8,285 nt of DNA from Candidatus Omnitrophota bacterium. GTDB taxonomy: Bacteria; Omnitrophota; Gorgyraeia; Gorgyraeales; Gorgyraeaceae. The DNA is taken from the NCBI GenBank assembly GCA_013202925.1, contig JABMRA010000128.1, positions 1-8,285 on the forward strand, in the 5' to 3' direction. The position numbers were made by a program, and so were the translations under genes. Positions 6,354 to 8,285 of the stretch are shown one piece after another; position 1 is the stretch's first letter; each line of letters starts with the position of its first letter. The notes under the pieces were generated by a model that saw only the letters and a program-made list of their open reading frames with translations, was not told the DNA's origin and did no database searches.

Positions 6354-7970
6354 TTACGGTCCTATAAACAAGATTTCAAATCTCGCGACCTTTGCGCCGT
6401 CTATCTCTGTCTTTTCGACCGATATTATATCCGCGCTGCTCATACCCTTGTTTACGCCAGCGCCTTTTTTTAGATCTATTAAAAAATTATTCACGGTATC
6501 CGTCTCGCTCACGCGTTCATCTATGGCGCAATAACCCTTTATATTGAGCTGCCTGGAGACCTTGGAGGCATCCTTCTTGCCCACATTCTCCTCAAAGCTT
6601 ATTTCAGTAAGCCATATATTATCCGGCAAGAGGTCTGCAAGATCCGTCATCCTGGCCGTCAAATACGTCCTGCTGGATATAATATTTTCCATCAGGAACT
6701 TTCTCGCCTCCATCTTGTTTTTTGCCCTTTCCAGCTGCTCTATATCCTTATCTTTTATGCTGATCTGCACCTTTGGCCTCTCGGACATGGTGCGGTCAAA
6801 CTCCTTTGACAGGGGCGCGATCGTTCTCATGCACACGAGCCTTACTATTATCAACAAAAACACCGCTATAGACGCCTCCATAAACAACATCTTTAGAAAT
6901 AATTCCTCGCGTTTATGGATCAGCATCTTCTCTTTGTACAGGTTGACGTCTATATAGTGCTCTGATATGCCTCGAAGGGCCAGGCCAAACGCAACAGCAA
7001 GCTTCGGAGGAACCACGTCCTTCTTGATCCTGATCCCCCTCAGGGGGTCTCCGACCTCTACGGGTATCTGCAGCTCCTTCCCTACCAATTCATGCCAGTT
7101 CTCCAGGGGTATAAGGCTATAGATGATGATCTTATCTATAGACTCGGAAGGGAACTGTTTTTCATAAAAATCAAAGGAAAGCTTTATCTCGGCAAGCAGT
7201 TTTTCAAAGATAGGTTCGAAGGGTTTCCCTTCTGCGGCGCCCTCCTCCAGAGGTATGTCCCTGATTATGTAAGGCACGCCGTTTCTTAGTATGTTTATAT
7301 TGGCCATTTTTGTCTCTATGTTGACAACGGCGGTGTTGATCTTCGGGCTTATCTGCTCGGCTGCGTTCAATGCCCTTATAAGGCTAAAAGGCGCTGTCTC
7401 TATCATGACCGGGGTGACGCCGGCCCTCTCAAGCAAGGTTGTAAATTTCTGTATTGAGGTCTGTTTGACTGCAACAAATACCACATCCATGGTGTTAGGC
7501 GAGGTCTTGCTCTGGATCACCTGGTAATCCGATGCCACGTCTTCCATGCGAAAAGGTATATAGCGCTTTGCCTCAAAGTTTATAGCTGCTACCCATTCCC
7601 GCTTTGGTATCTTTGGCATCTGAAAGTAACGCACCATTGTCTCCTCGCTGGATATGGCAGTGACTACGCTTCCCGGCTTTACATTGTTTTCTTTAAAGAC
7701 CCTCTGTATGGCATCCACTATATAGTCGTCTCTTGTTTTTTTCACAACATCTTTGCTGGCATTGTTTTCGTCAGCCAGGGCATCCCCTGTTGCCTCAGGG
7801 ATTATCTCTTCCTTATTAGTATCTTTAGGATATATATATGTCTGGCCGAATTTAACCATCCTGGGGCCCTGCAATGTACCCTTACAGACCACCAGGTCCA
7901 CGGTCTCATGGCCAATATATAACCCTACTATCTTTTTCCCACTAAAGATGCTGAGAATATTCTTCTTCAT
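6354..7970 (-). CDS. pilM: PilM-PilN fusion (GspL-like) alignment protein
   Basis: A single 538-residue frame joins two proteins that are separate in most type IV pilus operons. Residues about 12-336 are a PilM actin-like domain: VGLYIGHETVDLVV (15-28), AAINFEAKRYIPFRMED (128-144, the conserved PilM segment), AVVNIETKMANINIL (214-228), and AVAFGLALRGI (325-335). Residues about 339-538 are PilN-like: IDVNLYKEKML (340-350) corresponds to the PilN cytoplasmic tail that docks on PilM, followed by a membrane helix (about 361-380), a helical segment (405-430) and a ferredoxin-like periplasmic domain (about 434-537). GspL of type II secretion has this same composite topology, at roughly 400 residues. 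The usual Asp of the first nucleotide loop is Tyr18 and the second is Asn217, so ATP binding may be weak or lost. A linker at 46-80 looks disordered. It lies 15 nt after the HTH gene. Confidence 0.88.
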   Translation of the reverse strand: MKKNILSIFSGKKIVGLYIGHETVDLVVCKGTLQGPRMVKFGQTYIYPKDTNKEEIIPEATGDALADENNASKDVVKKTRDDYIVDAIQRVFKENNVKPGSVVTAISSEETMVRYFQMPKIPKREWVAAINFEAKRYIPFRMEDVASDYQVIQSKTSPNTMDVVFVAVKQTSIQKFTTLLERAGVTPVMIETAPFSLIRALNAAEQISPKINTAVVNIETKMANINILRNGVPYIIRDIPLEEGAAEGKPFEPIFEKLLAEIKLSFDFYEKQFPSESIDKIIIYSLIPLENWHELVGKELQIPVEVGDPLRGIRIKKDVVPPKLAVAFGLALRGISEHYIDVNLYKEKMLIHKREELFLKMLFMEASIAVFLLIIVRLVCMRTIAPLSKEFDRTMSERPKVQISIKDKDIEQLERAKNKMEARKFLMENIISSRTYLTARMTDLADLLPDNIWLTEISFEENVGKKDASKVSRQLNIKGYCAIDERVSETDTVNNFLIDLKKGAGVNKGMSSADIISVEKTEIDGAKVARFEILFIGP

Positions 7971-7985
7971 AACAACACTGTGCCT

Positions 7986-8174
7986 TTACTTTGTCTTTGC
8001 CTTGGCCTCTATCATATTAGAATCCAGCCACTTATCAATTGACTTCTTATCAAACCTCCAGACATGACCTACCTTGATGCCAGAGATCTTTTTCTGGTGG
8101 AGCCAATTGTAAATGGTCTGCTTCTCGAGTTTAAGATATTTGGCCAATTCATCCGTATCCATGAGCCTTGACAT
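7986..8174 (-). CDS. Excisionase/MerR-like helix-turn-helix DNA-binding protein
   Basis: This 62-residue protein is almost entirely one HTH_17/excisionase-type winged helix. LMDTDELAKYLKLEKQTIYN (4-23) supplies the two helices, WLHQKKISGIKVGHVWRF (24-41) the wing, and KKSIDKWLDSN (43-53) the closing helix. A lysine-rich tail follows. Such small proteins bind DNA as phage or plasmid excisionases, or act as transcription regulators. Nothing else here suggests a mobile element: no integrase, att site or recombinase. As first gene of the operon, 15 nt before the pilMN gene, it is more likely a local regulator, which is inference. The ATG at 8174 is preceded by AGGGGGTG about 8 nt upstream, one mismatch from AGGAGGTG. 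An internal ATG at codon 5 has AAGG only 3 nt away and is less likely. Confidence 0.85.
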   Translation of the reverse strand: MSRLMDTDELAKYLKLEKQTIYNWLHQKKISGIKVGHVWRFDKKSIDKWLDSNMIEAKAKTK

Positions 8175-8190
8175 CTATAACACCCCCTAA

Positions 8191-8210
8191 TAGAGTTACC
8201 TAGAGTTAGG
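8191..8210. promoter_or_regulatory. 10-bp-period direct repeat, candidate operator
   Basis: TAGAGTTACC (8191-8200) and TAGAGTTAGG (8201-8210) repeat eight identical bases at exactly one helical turn. The same stretch contains the inverted pair ACCTA (8198-8202) and TAGGT (8207-8211). It begins just downstream of the predicted start of transcription, a typical roadblock or repressor position. Binding by the adjacent HTH protein is plausible, since excisionase-type proteins often use phased direct repeats, but is not shown by the sequence. Confidence 0.5.
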
Positions 8211-8218
8211 TGGAATCA

Positions 8219-8247
8219 AATATACCATAAGGAACTTACTTTGTCAA
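8219..8247 (-). promoter_or_regulatory. Main operon promoter (sigma70 type)
   Basis: On the minus strand a perfect TTGACA (8242-8247) is separated by exactly 17 nt from TATATT (8219-8224), one mismatch from TATAAT. Transcription should begin near 8212 and run left into the HTH gene, leaving a leader of about 38 nt. This is the strongest promoter in the window and the natural head of the whole cluster. Bases 8248-8285 beyond it show nothing recognisable. Confidence 0.85.
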
Positions 8248-8285
8248 GGTAAGGACGGAAAATAGGCAGGGTTTTACGATTGTAA

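Noticed and set aside
7986..8174. Prophage or integrative element suggested by the excisionase-like HTH protein
   Set aside because: There is no integrase, att-like repeat, phage gene or tRNA in the window; the gene sits in an operon of housekeeping-type filament genes with its own good promoter.
1..8285. CRISPR array, tRNA, rRNA, insertion sequence or toxin-antitoxin system
   Set aside because: I found no regularly spaced repeats, tRNA-like cloverleaf, transposase or toxin-like small gene pair; nearly all of the window is accounted for by the filament operon.

Overview
The window holds one compact, leftward-reading (minus-strand) gene cluster for a type IV pilus / type II secretion-like machine. 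It comes from a Gram-negative-type (two-membrane) bacterium: an outer-membrane secretin and a complete set of inner-membrane alignment proteins are encoded. Base composition is moderate. The prepilin style (short GspG-like pilins beginning M-x-K/R-K-G-F-T-L) and the fused PilM-PilN protein remind me of uncultured phyla such as Omnitrophota, but that is an impression from memory and no marker gene here tests it.

Layout, in the direction of transcription (right to left). A near-consensus sigma70-type promoter (TTGACA, 17 nt, TATATT; 8219-8247) is followed by a 10-bp-period direct repeat (8191-8210) at the predicted transcript start. Next come a 62-aa excisionase/MerR-like DNA-binding protein (7986-8174), a 538-aa PilM-PilN fusion resembling GspL (6354-7970), a PilO/GspM-like protein (5800-6351) and a GspC/PilP-like protein (5308-5796). 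A 161-bp gap packed with three inverted repeats follows. Then come a short secretin (3710-5146), a GspE/PilB assembly ATPase (1991-3706) and a GspF/PilC platform protein with a GTG start chosen by its ribosome binding site (725-1948). A strong internal promoter (681-708) and a small leader stem-loop precede a GspG-like major pilin candidate (257-631). A second prepilin (213 to beyond position 1) runs off the window edge.

How the parts fit. The ATPase would power polymerisation of the two pilins through the platform protein. The PilMN fusion, PilO-like and GspC-like proteins would form the inner-membrane alignment complex linking the ATPase to the secretin channel. The HTH protein at the head of the operon is a candidate autoregulator. 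The gene order follows the pilMNOPQ pattern of type IV pili. The fused GspL-like subunit and the membrane-anchored GspC-like subunit without a lipobox look more like type II secretion, so the system is a hybrid or ancestral-looking type IV filament machine. No prepilin peptidase (PilD), retraction ATPase (PilT) or minor-pilin set is present in the window.

Most of the content is recognisable machinery. The observations most worth a second look are the fused PilM-PilN protein with degenerate nucleotide loops, the cluster of palindromes before the secretin gene, the HTH gene with its promoter/operator, the dedicated pilin promoter, and the c-di-GMP-binding-like motifs in the ATPase.
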